Below are positions 24,902-32,924 of a stretch of 43,542 nucleotides of DNA, piece by piece (the first letter of the stretch is position 1; each line of letters opens with the position of its first letter). The translations under genes were made by a program, and so were the position numbers. The DNA comes from Flavobacterium sp. UBA7665 (GTDB taxonomy: Bacteria; Bacteroidota; Bacteroidia; Flavobacteriales; Flavobacteriaceae), in the NCBI GenBank assembly GCA_002483285.1, contig DLHP01000014.1, positions 1-43,542 of the forward strand, written 5' to 3'. The notes under the pieces were generated by a model. It saw nothing but the letters and a program-made list of their open reading frames with translations. It was not told where the DNA came from and did no database searches.

Positions 24902-26418
24902 TATTTTTTGAGGAATTTGCTCAGGATGCTAAACGCGCCGCGGATGAAGGTCGCGCTGGTAAGTACCTTTATAGCCGATTTGGCAACCGGGCTCCACTCG
25001 GCGGGCTTTGTGGATTCTTTTTCCTGTGTGGCTTGCTCTTGCGCTTGCTCGGCTTGGGCATTGTCTTCTGTAATTTTGCGATTGAGCATTTCATAGGCGC
25101 TTTCGCGGTCTATGAGCTCGCTGTATTTGCGTACTAATTTCGAGCTCGCGTTGAGCTCGGCGATTTCATTTTCTGTAAGTACATCCATTCGGCTTTGCGG
25201 TGCGCGCAGCATCGTAGCAGCAAGTGGCGTAGGAGAACCTTTTTCGCTAAGTGCCGTGACTAGTGCCTCACCAATCCCGAGCGAGGTGATGAGTTCGTCT
25301 GTTTGGTAGAAATCAGACGACGGATAATTGTCTGCGGTCATCTTAATCGACTTGCGGTCGTTGGCTGTGAACGCCCGAAGCGCATGCTGGATCTTGAGCC
25401 CGAGTTGCGCCAGTACGCCACTTGGAACATCCATGGGGTTTTGGGTGATGAAATACACACCGATGCCTTTGGATCGGATGAGCTTTACAATGGTTTCAAT
25501 CTGGTCAAGAAGGGTTTTACTAGCTTCGCTGAAAATCAGGTGCGCTTCGTCTATGAAAAGTACGAGTTCGGGTTGGTCGGCATCGCCTTTTTCGGGCATT
25601 TGCTGGTAAATTTCGGCCAGCAGGCTCAACATAAAGGTAGAGAATAATTTGGGTTTGTCCTGGATGTCGGTGAGCCGGATGATGTTGACGTAACCTTTGC
25701 CGTTTTCGTCAAAGCGCAATAAATCGTTGATGTCGAATGACATTTCACCAAAGAATAAATCGGCGCCTTGTTGTTCGAGTTCTATGATTTTGCGTAGGAT
25801 GGTTCCGGTGGTTGAGGTAGAGATTTTGCCGTATTCGGCTTCAATTTCTTCTTTGCCTTCCTCGGTAATATAATTGATGATTTTTTTAATATCCTTGAGG
25901 TCGAGCAGCGGCATTTTGTGGTCGTCACAGTATTTAAAGATGACCGAAACCACACCGGCCTGTACGTCGTTAAGCCCGAGGATACGCGAAAACAACACCG
26001 GCCCGAATTCTGAAACCGTGGCGCGCAGCCTCACGCCGCTTTGCTGTGAAAGCGATAGCAGTTCAACAGGGAAACTTGCGGTTTGGTATGGAATGTTGAG
26101 CTTGGCATGGCGCTCGGTGATAAAGGATTTTTCCTCGCCGGGTTTGGCGATTCCGCTAAAGTCGCCCTTGATGTCCATCATGAGTACTGGAATGCCGAAT
26201 GAGGAGAGTTGCTCAGAGAGCACCTGGATGGTTTTGGTTTTTCCGGTTCCGGTAGCGCCGGCAATCAGTCCGTGGCGGTTTAATGTCTTGAGTGGGATTT
26301 TTACGGTAGCATCGGGTAGGGTCTCGCCATCGAGCATTGCTGCGCCCAATATAATGCTATCGCCTTTAGAGGTGTATCCTTCATTAATAGTTTGGATGAA
26401 ATCGTCTTTTTTGCTCAT
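24901..26418 (-). CDS. HerA-like ATPase, DUF853 family
   Basis: This 505-residue P-loop ATPase of the HerA/FtsK superfamily shows Walker A GATGTGKT (about 55-62), Walker B LVLFIDEAH (about 290) and an ITQNPMDVPSGVLAQLG segment near 335 typical of DUF853 (the E. coli YjgR group). A C-terminal tail is Glu/Gln-rich (AQAEQAQEQATQEKE) and ends in a basic hydrophobic helix. The family is widespread but its role is unclear; DNA translocation or protein remodelling is inferred from the fold. The start chosen is ATG at 26418 (MSKKDDFIQ), where homology begins; the open frame continues 41 codons upstream but that stretch looks non-coding. Coupled to the downstream DUF486 gene. Confidence 0.88.
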   Translation of the reverse strand: MSKKDDFIQTINEGYTSKGDSIILGAAMLDGETLPDATVKIPLKTLNRHGLIAGATGTGKTKTIQVLSEQLSSFGIPVLMMDIKGDFSGIAKPGEEKSFITERHAKLNIPYQTASFPVELLSLSQQSGVRLRATVSEFGPVLFSRILGLNDVQAGVVSVIFKYCDDHKMPLLDLKDIKKIINYITEEGKEEIEAEYGKISTSTTGTILRKIIELEQQGADLFFGEMSFDINDLLRFDENGKGYVNIIRLTDIQDKPKLFSTFMLSLLAEIYQQMPEKGDADQPELVLFIDEAHLIFSEASKTLLDQIETIVKLIRSKGIGVYFITQNPMDVPSGVLAQLGLKIQHALRAFTANDRKSIKMTADNYPSSDFYQTDELITSLGIGEALVTALSEKGSPTPLAATMLRAPQSRMDVLTENEIAELNASSKLVRKYSELIDRESAYEMLNRKITEDNAQAEQAQEQATQEKESTKPAEWSPVAKSAIKVLTSATFIRGAFSILSKFLKK

Positions 26419-26541
26419 GGCTTTGGCTTTGTGAGAGGGTTTGGATAAAATACGTTGCAAGATATTAAATTTTGGAGAGACGCGTTTTTTCGTCCGGCCA
26501 AATCTGCAGTCAAATGAAGTAGGAAAGATAAGAAATTGCAC

Positions 26542-26805
26542 ACATTTTTTAACACAATAATATATTGAATGATTGGTACGTTATAAGAGGAATGGCTGTG
26601 TAAATCTTTGTAAAATATTGTTTTCTAAAGTTATTTTTGAAATATCGATAATCCCTGAATTTTCGGCACGTGGACGCGGTTCAAATTAATCACAATAAAA
26701 TATAAAAAAGTTTTTTTATTTAAACTAAAAAATTAAATTTGCTCCTATTCAAAAATTATATCAACTAAAAATTACAATTAATTAAAACTATTAAAATTAA
26801 AAAAA
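26542..26805 (+). promoter_or_regulatory. AT-rich promoter and leader region of the exb/tonB operon
   Basis: This 264-base region without a gene is strongly AT-rich. A -7 box TAAATTTG (26734-26741) matches TAnnTTTG, but no TTG lies at the normal distance (T-rich tract instead). The following leader of about 60 bases is almost entirely A and T, ending in eight A's before the exbB ATG, with no Shine-Dalgarno; A-rich leaders are typical of strongly translated flavobacterial genes. Confidence 0.6.
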
Positions 26806-27627
26806 ATGGCAAACGTTAAAAAAGAAAGTGGTTCAAGTTTGGGAGGATTGTTCTCTGGGATAGTGATTGTAGCATGTATAGCTATTGGCTGGGTGATCTG
26901 GCAATTTATCATGGGTAATGGTGCTAACTTTGAAGGCGGCGTGAATACCGGAGCTCCACTTAAAGGAAATTATCTGGCAATGGTATACAAAGGAGGACCT
27001 ATCGTTCCTGTTTTGATGGGACTATTGTTGATGGTGGTAGTTTTCTCAATTGAAAGATACTTCGTAATCACCAAAGCTACCGGTAAAGGTAACCTAGATG
27101 CTTTCATGAAAAATGTTCAGGCTAGCATCAGAGGCGGGCACATTGACGAGGCCATTGCTGCGTGTGATAAACAACAAGGGTCAGTTGCCAATGCAATTAG
27201 GTCTGCGTTAGTGAAATACCAGGATGTGAAAAAAGAAGGATTCAATAGTGAAGAAGCTTCAGAAACCATCCACAAAGAAATTGAAGAGGCAACTTCATTG
27301 GAGATGCCAATGCTAGAGCAACACATGACCATCCTTTCTACCTTGGTTTCTTTAGGAACTCTTGCGGGATTGTTAGGAACGGTAACAGGTATGATTAAAG
27401 CGTTCGCCGGATTGGCTGGTGGCGGAGGAGCAGATTCTGCTGAGTTGGCAAATGGTATCTCTGAGGCGTTGATTAATACAGCGACTGGTATCTCTACGTC
27501 GGCATTGGCGATTATTGCTTACAACTTCTTTACTTCTAAAATCGATAGCCTTACTTACGCAATTGATGAGGCTGGAACTACAATCGTTAATACTTACAGA
27601 CACTTTAGAGGTAGCTTGAAACAATAA
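26806..27627 (+). CDS. exbB: MotA/TolQ/ExbB proton channel family protein
   Basis: ExbB forms the proton-conducting pentamer that, with ExbD, powers TonB. The 273-residue protein has an N-terminal helix (about 13-36), a second helix (about 64-84), a cytoplasmic region with alternating charges (about 90-170) and a conserved double-helix core (TILSTLVSLGTLAGLLGTVTGM, about 183-205, and ISTSALAIIAYNFF, about 227-240) that carries the family signature GLLGTVTGMI. The extra N-terminal helix and the GGGG loop (ALAGLAGGGGADSAE) are seen in Bacteroidota homologues. First gene of a seven-gene operon, preceded by a strong-looking AT-rich leader, consistent with high expression. Followed by two exbD genes and tonB. 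Confidence 0.93.
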   Translation: MANVKKESGSSLGGLFSGIVIVACIAIGWVIWQFIMGNGANFEGGVNTGAPLKGNYLAMVYKGGPIVPVLMGLLLMVVVFSIERYFVITKATGKGNLDAFMKNVQASIRGGHIDEAIAACDKQQGSVANAIRSALVKYQDVKKEGFNSEEASETIHKEIEEATSLEMPMLEQHMTILSTLVSLGTLAGLLGTVTGMIKAFAGLAGGGGADSAELANGISEALINTATGISTSALAIIAYNFFTSKIDSLTYAIDEAGTTIVNTYRHFRGSLKQ

Positions 27628-27661
27628 TTTTGATAGTTAATATCATAATAAACTACAGACA

Positions 27662-28270
27662 ATGGCAATAAAAATGAAAAAGAAGTCGACATCGACCGAT
27701 ATGACGGCGATGTGTGACGTTGCATTCCTTTTGCTTACGTTCTTTATTTTGACTGCTACTGCCAAAGTTCCCGAAGTGATGCCTGTTGATACACCTGCGT
27801 CAACGGTTCAGACCAAGTTGCCAGAAAAAGATTTGGCTACTTTAACGGTTGGGAACGGAAAAGTGTTTTTTGACGTGAAAGGGAAAGATGTCCGCATCAG
27901 AACCCTTGAATTGATGGGAGACAAATATGGCGTAAAGTTTTCAGAAGAGGATCAGAATAAATTTGCGATTATGGAGAGTTTTGGCGTACCGGTTCAAAGC
28001 CTCAAGCAAATTCTTGATATGAAACCTTCTGATAGAAAGAACGTTCAGCAACCGGGGATTCCAAGAGATTCTCTAGACAACCAGTTGGCAGAATGGGTAC
28101 AGAATGCCCGTATTGCCAATATAGAATTGCATGATAAAGAACTTGAACTTGCAATAAAAGGAGACGCTAAAGAAGAGTATCCTGTTATAAGGAAGGTAAT
28201 GGATATTTTACAGGACCAAAAAATCAACAACTTTAGTTTGGTAACCGGTCTAAGAGGTAAAGAACAATAA
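27662..28270 (+). CDS. exbD: ExbD/TolR family protein (first copy)
   Basis: This 202-residue inner-membrane protein has a short basic N-terminus (KMKKKSTSTD), a single transmembrane helix (about 14-34) that contains the proton-translocating Asp (MTAMCDVAFLLLTFF, Asp about 19) and a periplasmic domain of unusual length (about 35-202; standard ExbD is about 140 residues). The extension includes an insert (about 75-140, NKFAIMESFGVPVQSLKQIL) between the two halves of the periplasmic domain. It works with ExbB to couple the proton gradient to TonB. 34 bases after exbB and 18 bases before the second exbD. Confidence 0.92.
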   Translation: MAIKMKKKSTSTDMTAMCDVAFLLLTFFILTATAKVPEVMPVDTPASTVQTKLPEKDLATLTVGNGKVFFDVKGKDVRIRTLELMGDKYGVKFSEEDQNKFAIMESFGVPVQSLKQILDMKPSDRKNVQQPGIPRDSLDNQLAEWVQNARIANIELHDKELELAIKGDAKEEYPVIRKVMDILQDQKINNFSLVTGLRGKEQ

Positions 28271-28288
28271 TTTAAAAACACATACTAA

Positions 28289-28897
28289 ATGGCTGAATTA
28301 AATACTGGCGACGGTGGTGGCGGTAAAAAAGGCAGTAAAAAGGTAAGGAGTAAAAAGCAAAATTCAAAAGTGGATTTGACCGCGATGGTGGATTTGGCTT
28401 TCCTTCTGATTACTTTCTTTATGCTTACCACAACGTTGTCAAAACCGCAATCGATGAATTTGGGGTTGCCAGATAAAGAAGATAAACCAGAAGATAAAAT
28501 TGAACAAAAAGTCGATGAGAACCGTACTTTAACAATTTTAATGGGAGCAAATAACCAAGTTAAAATTTTCCGAGGCTTTTTGGCTACTCCGAAACTTGCG
28601 CCGAAAACGGTAGCCTATGGAAAAGATGGACTTCGCAAAAATTTGCTGGAACAGAATAAGCAAGTGCTTGCCTATACTGCAGCCAAAGGGAAGCCAGATC
28701 AAGGTATGATTGTAATCATCAAACCAAGCAAGAAGTCAAATTATCGCAATTTGGTAGATGTGCTCGACGAGATGGCAATTGTAGGCGTTCCCACCTATGC
28801 AATTGTGAACGATTTTACACCCGAAGAATCAAAATTGTTAGGAGATCCGGTAACCGCGGCGACGCCGACCCAAACTGCAACTCCAGCTAATCCTTAA
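28289..28897 (+). CDS. exbD: ExbD/TolR family protein (second copy)
   Basis: This second ExbD is also 202 residues. It has a long basic, Gly-rich N-terminus (GDGGGGKKGSKKVRSKKQNS), a single helix with the conserved Asp (VDLTAMVDLAFLLITFFML; Asp about 38) and a periplasmic domain that ends in a Thr/Ala/Pro-rich tail (AATPTQTATPANP). It is divergent from the first copy, so the pair is an old duplication; two exbD genes are common in Bacteroidota exb operons and may form a heteromeric stator. 22 bases precede tonB. Confidence 0.92.
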   Translation: MAELNTGDGGGGKKGSKKVRSKKQNSKVDLTAMVDLAFLLITFFMLTTTLSKPQSMNLGLPDKEDKPEDKIEQKVDENRTLTILMGANNQVKIFRGFLATPKLAPKTVAYGKDGLRKNLLEQNKQVLAYTAAKGKPDQGMIVIIKPSKKSNYRNLVDVLDEMAIVGVPTYAIVNDFTPEESKLLGDPVTAATPTQTATPANP

Positions 28898-28919
28898 TCT
28901 AATTAAAAAGTAAAAAGAG

Positions 28920-29708
28920 ATGAAATTAGATTTATTAAAAAAGCAGTGGCTGGATATCGTTTTCGAAGGACGAAACAAATTGTACGGCGCTTATGAACTC
29001 AGGAAGTCGAATGGTAAAACTACCATGCGGTCTTTCATTATAGGCGGCATTGTTTTTACGTTCTTGGTAAGCCTGCCGGTCTTGGCCAACTTGCTTCCGG
29101 ATAAAGAAGAAGATACCACTTTAGATCAAAAAATTACGACGGTAAAATTACCGCCTAAGGAGAAACCAAAGGAAAATATTCCACCACCGCCACCACCTCC
29201 TCCAAAGGTAGACCAGGTGAAATTTGTCAAGCCAGTTGTGGCTAAGGCAGAAGAGGTAGTAGAAGAGCCACCAAAAATCAAAGAGATTGTAGACAAGAAA
29301 ATTGGTGCCGAAACCATCAAAGGCGACCCTGACGCAGAGTTGACCGTAGAGCCAGTAGGAAACGGACCAAAAGACGTCGTTGAAGAAGACAACAACATTT
29401 ACAACACTGCGGGTATCGAAGTGAAACCCGAGTTCCCAGGAGGAATTGAAAAGTTCTACAAATACGTAGGTAAAAACTATCAGGTTCCCGAAGAAGAAGG
29501 ATTGAAAGGAAAAGTATTTGTTTCGTTCGTTGTTGAAAAAGATGGGTCTCTTACAGACATCAAAGTAATCAGGGATATCGGTTACGGAACAGGAAAAGAA
29601 GCAATCCGCGTCTTAAAATCCTGCCCAAAATGGAATCCTGGTGAACAGAATGGTAAAAAAGTAAGGGTATTGTATTCTCTTCCAATCAACATACAATCTG
29701 CTGAATAG
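28920..29708 (+). CDS. tonB: TonB, energy transducer
   Basis: This 262-residue protein has the N-terminal cytoplasmic signature of Bacteroidota TonB (WLDIVFEGRNKLYGAYELRK, about 11-30), a transmembrane helix (about 40-60), a proline-rich periplasmic spacer (KENIPPPPPPPPKVD) and a TonB C-terminal domain (about 170-262; FPGGIEKFYKYVGKNY, KGKVFVSFVVEKDGS, CPKWNPG, YSLPINI). It transmits ExbBD energy to outer-membrane TonB-dependent receptors such as SusC-type transporters. Its C-terminal domain is strikingly similar to that of the anchor-less protein at 33566-34342. The stop codon TAG overlaps a GTG that could start the next small gene. Confidence 0.94.
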   Translation: MKLDLLKKQWLDIVFEGRNKLYGAYELRKSNGKTTMRSFIIGGIVFTFLVSLPVLANLLPDKEEDTTLDQKITTVKLPPKEKPKENIPPPPPPPPKVDQVKFVKPVVAKAEEVVEEPPKIKEIVDKKIGAETIKGDPDAELTVEPVGNGPKDVVEEDNNIYNTAGIEVKPEFPGGIEKFYKYVGKNYQVPEEEGLKGKVFVSFVVEKDGSLTDIKVIRDIGYGTGKEAIRVLKSCPKWNPGEQNGKKVRVLYSLPINIQSAE

Positions 29709-29719
29709 TGTTCGGCAAA

Positions 29720-29938
29720 ATGATTATTAATTTCAAGGAGAAATCGCCAAAAGAGCGATTTCTTCTCGTTATAGGTATTTTGTTTTTCCTGATTTATCTT
29801 TTCCTCGGGCTCGCCGTCATTTTCTGGAAAAATCTGCCCATCAACATGCCGCAGAACTACCGAATTGCTTTCGGGTTGTTGTTAATCGTTTACTCACTGC
29901 TCAGATTTTTGCGCTTCTTTAATTCAAATAAAGATTAG
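29720..29938 (+). CDS. Small two-helix membrane protein in the exb/tonB operon
   Basis: This 72-residue protein starts at ATG 29720 (MIINFKEKSPKERF); an alternative GTG at 29708 overlaps the tonB stop. It has two hydrophobic helices (about 17-37 and 48-64) with a basic N-terminus and a short loop (WKNLPINMPQNYR). No family function is known to me. Its position between tonB and the PstS-like lipoprotein, with spacing of 11 bases and then 1 base, argues that it is a real, cotranslated operon member that might modulate the ExbBD-TonB complex; that role is inference. Confidence 0.78.
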   Translation: MIINFKEKSPKERFLLVIGILFFLIYLFLGLAVIFWKNLPINMPQNYRIAFGLLLIVYSLLRFLRFFNSNKD

Positions 29939-29939
29939 A

Positions 29940-30851
29940 ATGAGAAGGTATACCAAAATGATACTCTTTATTGCATTGACTTTTTTGGTCATCACCTGCA
30001 AGGATACTACGGCCTCAAAAAAAGACACCATGACCGAAGGCTCGACGACTTTCCTTGTGGATGAAACGTTGACCCCTATTGTCGAGGCCCAAGTCCAGAT
30101 TTTTGAGGATCGTTACCAGGCTAAAATTCAAATCCAACCCAAGTCAGAATCAGAGGTGATCCAGGCTTTGGTGAGAGATAGCTCTAGGATAGCAATCCTT
30201 TCAAGATCTTTAACCAAGGACGAAATCAAGATATTTGAAAACAGAAAAATAGTTCCAAGGATTACTCCTTTTGCCGAGGATGCGATAGCAGTTATTGGCC
30301 ACAAAGGCAATAATGACACGTTAATCGCGTTAAAAGATGTAATTGCAATCCTGCAAGGCAAAGAAACCAAATTCAAAGGTTTGGTTTTTGACAATCCCAA
30401 CTCAAGTACCGCGCGTTTGTTGTGTGAACTTGCCGGCATCAAAAACCTGCCGGAGAAGAATATTTATTCCTTCAAAACGAATAACGAAGTGATAAGATAC
30501 ATCGCCGAAAACGACGGTCTGATCGGCGTTGTCGGGGTCAATTACATTTATGATCCAACTGCCAGCATGGAGCCCTATTTGGACAAGGTCAATGTACTTA
30601 GTGTTAAAGCCAATGATGGCAAGTATTACAGCCCTACACAAAATGACATAGCCGAGGGCAAGTATCCTTTGGCACGCCGTTTGTACTCGGTAAATTGTCA
30701 GGGATATTCAGGTCTTGGAATGGGGTTTGCCGCATTCCTCACCGGAGAAGTCGGACAAAGAATCATATTAAAATCAGGACTCGTTCCTATTCGCGTTCCC
30801 TCTAGAAAAATTGTAGTCAGGAACGCCATCGAAAATAAAAAAAACAATTAA
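29940..30851 (+). CDS. PstS-like substrate-binding lipoprotein
   Basis: This 303-residue protein has a lipoprotein signal peptide (LTFLVITC, lipidated Cys about 20) and a periplasmic substrate-binding domain of the phosphate-binding PstS type (about 35-295): segments GSTTFLVDETLTPIVEAQ, SRIAILSRSLTKDEI, FAEDAIAVIGHKGN, NPNSSTARLLCE and GYSGLGMGFAAFL. No pst transporter genes are nearby. It ends the small gene upstream by one base and precedes a TPR protein, so it belongs to the exb/tonB operon. Phosphate binding is a family expectation that should not be assumed: the location suggests an accessory role in energy transduction. Confidence 0.85.
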   Translation: MRRYTKMILFIALTFLVITCKDTTASKKDTMTEGSTTFLVDETLTPIVEAQVQIFEDRYQAKIQIQPKSESEVIQALVRDSSRIAILSRSLTKDEIKIFENRKIVPRITPFAEDAIAVIGHKGNNDTLIALKDVIAILQGKETKFKGLVFDNPNSSTARLLCELAGIKNLPEKNIYSFKTNNEVIRYIAENDGLIGVVGVNYIYDPTASMEPYLDKVNVLSVKANDGKYYSPTQNDIAEGKYPLARRLYSVNCQGYSGLGMGFAAFLTGEVGQRIILKSGLVPIRVPSRKIVVRNAIENKKNN

Positions 30852-30861
30852 ATACCATACC

Positions 30862-32529
30862 ATGAACAAGTTGAAAATCTTTAGTTTTGCATTGTTGGCA
30901 ACTGCCACAGTAAGCAAAGCACAGGATATCGAACAGGCACGAAAGGCCATAGACGCCGAGCAGTACGAAAAAGCAAAATCAATGCTAAAATCAATTGTGC
31001 AGGCAAAACCTGCCAACGGGAGAGCTGCCTTCCTTTTGGGGAACATCTACCTCAAACAAAACATAGAAGACTCAGCCAAAATATATTTCCAGAAAGGTTT
31101 GCCAGGCACCGAAGCCGGTAAACTCAACTACATCGGCTTGGGACAAATAGAACTCGACCACAACAATGTTTCGGCTGCACAATCCAATTTTGCACTCGCT
31201 ACCAAAGATGTCAAGAAAAAAGATACAGAAGAATACATCGCGGTAGCCAAAGCGTACATGAACGCCGACAAACCCGATTACAAAGCGGCCCTTGCTTCAC
31301 TAGAAAAAGCCAAAGCTGCCAATCCGACAGACGCGAACGTTCAATTGGCTTTAGGTGACGCCTATTATGGCGACAAAAACCAAAATGATGCCTATGCTGC
31401 GTATCGCAACGCTTTCCAAACCGACGCGTCATTGATTAGGGCCAAAATGCAATTGGGCGTTTTGCTCAAAGGCGCCAAAGCGTACACCGAAGCGGTCAAA
31501 GCACTCAACGACGTCGCTACGGCAAACCCTAATTACGGTCCCGTTTACAGGGAGTTAGCAGAAACCTATTATTATTGGGGTAACAACGAGCCAAAAAAAT
31601 ACACAGAGTACATCCAGAAAGCGTTAAGTTATTATGAGAAATACATGACACTCACAGATTACTCGCTCGCCTCACGTATGCGCCATGCCGACTTCTTGAT
31701 TCTCGCGAAAGATTACAAAGCGCTCGAAGCAGAAGCCAACAAAATGAAAGAGCTAGACAAAGTCAATCCAAGAATTTTGCGTTATTTGGGTTACTCGGCT
31801 TACGAAAACGGAAACACCGACGTGGCCATGAAATCCATCCAGGACTTCATTTCTAATCCGGCCAACAAGGTAATCGCCAGGGATTATATGTACCTAGGTC
31901 TCGCAAAACTTAGAAAGTCTAATAACACCGAGACCAAGACCGTAGACCAAACCCTATTTGCAGCCGGAGTTGCCGACATCAAAAAATCGGTCGAAATGGA
32001 AATCACCATGACCAACGATTTGAGCGAAGTAGGCAAGAAGTTCTATGAGCAAAGGTTGTTCAAGGAAGCGGCTGCGATATACGAAATCGCTACTACCAAC
32101 ACCACTTCTAAAAACTACCTGCTCGATAATTTCTACCTGGGTAACTCGATTTATTATGACAACGCCAGAAAAGACGTTGTGAAGCCAGATCCAATCGCCT
32201 TACAAAAAGCCGATGCCGCTTTTGGTAAAGTAATCGAAGCCTCGCCAACCACACAGGACGCCTATATCTTCCGCGCAAGAACCAACAGGTTGCTCGAGAA
32301 TGAGGCCAACATCATCAAATTCTATGAGGATTACCTCAGGGTCGTCACCGAGAAGGGCGAAGAAGAAGTGACCAAAAACAAAGCGAAATTCATCGAAGCC
32401 TACAACAACATCGGCGCGAGCTACGCCAATACCGATACCGCCAAAGCCAGGGAGTTTTTCAACAAAACCCTCGCGCTCGATCCGGCCAACCAATACGCAA
32501 CCGACTCGCTCAAGCAGCTAAAAAAATAA
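30862..32529 (+). CDS. Periplasmic tetratricopeptide repeat protein
   Basis: This 555-residue protein has a signal peptide (about 1-20; FSFALLATATVSKAQ) and then consecutive TPR helices through most of its length (for example AFLLGNIYLKQNIEDSAKIY, LGDAYYGDKNQNDAYAAY, YRELAETYYYWGNNEPKKY). TPR solenoids are protein-protein scaffolds; the partner is unknown. Ten bases after the PstS-like gene, so it is the last member of the exb/tonB operon; a weak hairpin terminator follows at 32552-32579. The C-terminal repeats contain EDYLRVVTEKGEEEVTKNK and AYNNIGASYANTDTAKAREFF. Confidence 0.9.
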   Translation: MNKLKIFSFALLATATVSKAQDIEQARKAIDAEQYEKAKSMLKSIVQAKPANGRAAFLLGNIYLKQNIEDSAKIYFQKGLPGTEAGKLNYIGLGQIELDHNNVSAAQSNFALATKDVKKKDTEEYIAVAKAYMNADKPDYKAALASLEKAKAANPTDANVQLALGDAYYGDKNQNDAYAAYRNAFQTDASLIRAKMQLGVLLKGAKAYTEAVKALNDVATANPNYGPVYRELAETYYYWGNNEPKKYTEYIQKALSYYEKYMTLTDYSLASRMRHADFLILAKDYKALEAEANKMKELDKVNPRILRYLGYSAYENGNTDVAMKSIQDFISNPANKVIARDYMYLGLAKLRKSNNTETKTVDQTLFAAGVADIKKSVEMEITMTNDLSEVGKKFYEQRLFKEAAAIYEIATTNTTSKNYLLDNFYLGNSIYYDNARKDVVKPDPIALQKADAAFGKVIEASPTTQDAYIFRARTNRLLENEANIIKFYEDYLRVVTEKGEEEVTKNKAKFIEAYNNIGASYANTDTAKAREFFNKTLALDPANQYATDSLKQLKK

Positions 32530-32551
32530 TCAATAACACCTAAAAGAAAAC

Positions 32552-32579
32552 CGATAGTGAAAGCTGTCGATTTTTTTTT
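32552..32579 (+). terminator. Probable terminator of the exb/tonB operon
   Basis: CGATAG (32552-32557) and CTGTCG (32564-32569) form a six-base stem with one G-U pair and a 6-base loop, followed by nine T's (32571-32579). It begins 22 bases after the TPR gene stop. Confidence 0.65.
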
Positions 32580-32590
32580 GCAGCCAATCC

Positions 32591-32714
32591 TGCTGTACGC
32601 TTCCCGCTTTTTCACGACTTACTTTTTTACAAGCAGGGAAACGGGCTTCCGTTGGTCGCCGTTTCCCTGCTGTAAAAAATGCGCGCCGTCTCAAAAGGCT
32701 GTCCGCTGCCATCA
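32591..32714 (+). repeat. Structured dispersed element, partial copy B
   Basis: The block GCTGTACGC (32592-32600) and the block GCTGCCATC (32706-32714) match copies A, C and D; the GGGCGTG start and the CACGC end are missing. Between them lies a long hairpin: 32623-32646 pairs with 32658-32679, about 22 base pairs with two bulges, containing GCAGGGAAACGG / CCGTTTCCCTGC. It lies in the sense orientation after the TPR gene. Confidence 0.65.
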
Positions 32715-32736
32715 GGGCTAGAGACCGTTTCACTGC

Positions 32737-32893
32737 AAGACCGCTGCGCTGCAAGAGACAAGACCGCTACGCTGCAAGAATAGGACAATCGTTTCATTTT
32801 GTCATTTATAATTTACCATTCATTATTTCTTTTTTCTTTCTTCTTGTAGCGCAGCGGTCTTGCAACGAAGTGGTCTTGCAGCGCAGCAATCTT
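32737..32893. repeat. Inverted arrays of the 16-mer repeat upstream of queE
   Basis: Two copies in one orientation (AAGACCGCTGCGCTGC at 32737-32752 and a one-base variant at 32760-32775) face three tandem 16-mers in the other orientation: GTAGCGCAGCGGTCTT (32846-32861), GCAACGAAGTGGTCTT (32862-32877), GCAGCGCAGCAATCTT (32878-32893). The same repeat is present at 6739-7112. The last unit runs into the queE promoter. Confidence 0.82.
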
Positions 32894-32907
32894 TTTCCCT
32901 ATCTTTG
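32876..32907 (+). promoter_or_regulatory. Predicted queE promoter, -33 box inside the repeat
   Basis: The -7 box TATCTTTG (32900-32907) matches TAnnTTTG. A TTG at 32876-32878, formed by the junction of the second and third 16-mer units, lies 21 bases upstream, a normal flavobacterial spacing. The ATG of queE follows 17 bases after the -7 box. Confidence 0.7.
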
Positions 32908-32924
32908 CAGCTTATTCAAAACAA

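Noticed and set aside
26419..26541. N-terminal extension of the HerA-like ATPase to 26541
   Set aside because: The 41 extra residues (Phe/Arg/Lys-rich) have no homology-like character, and the conserved MSKKDDFIQ start lies at 26418.
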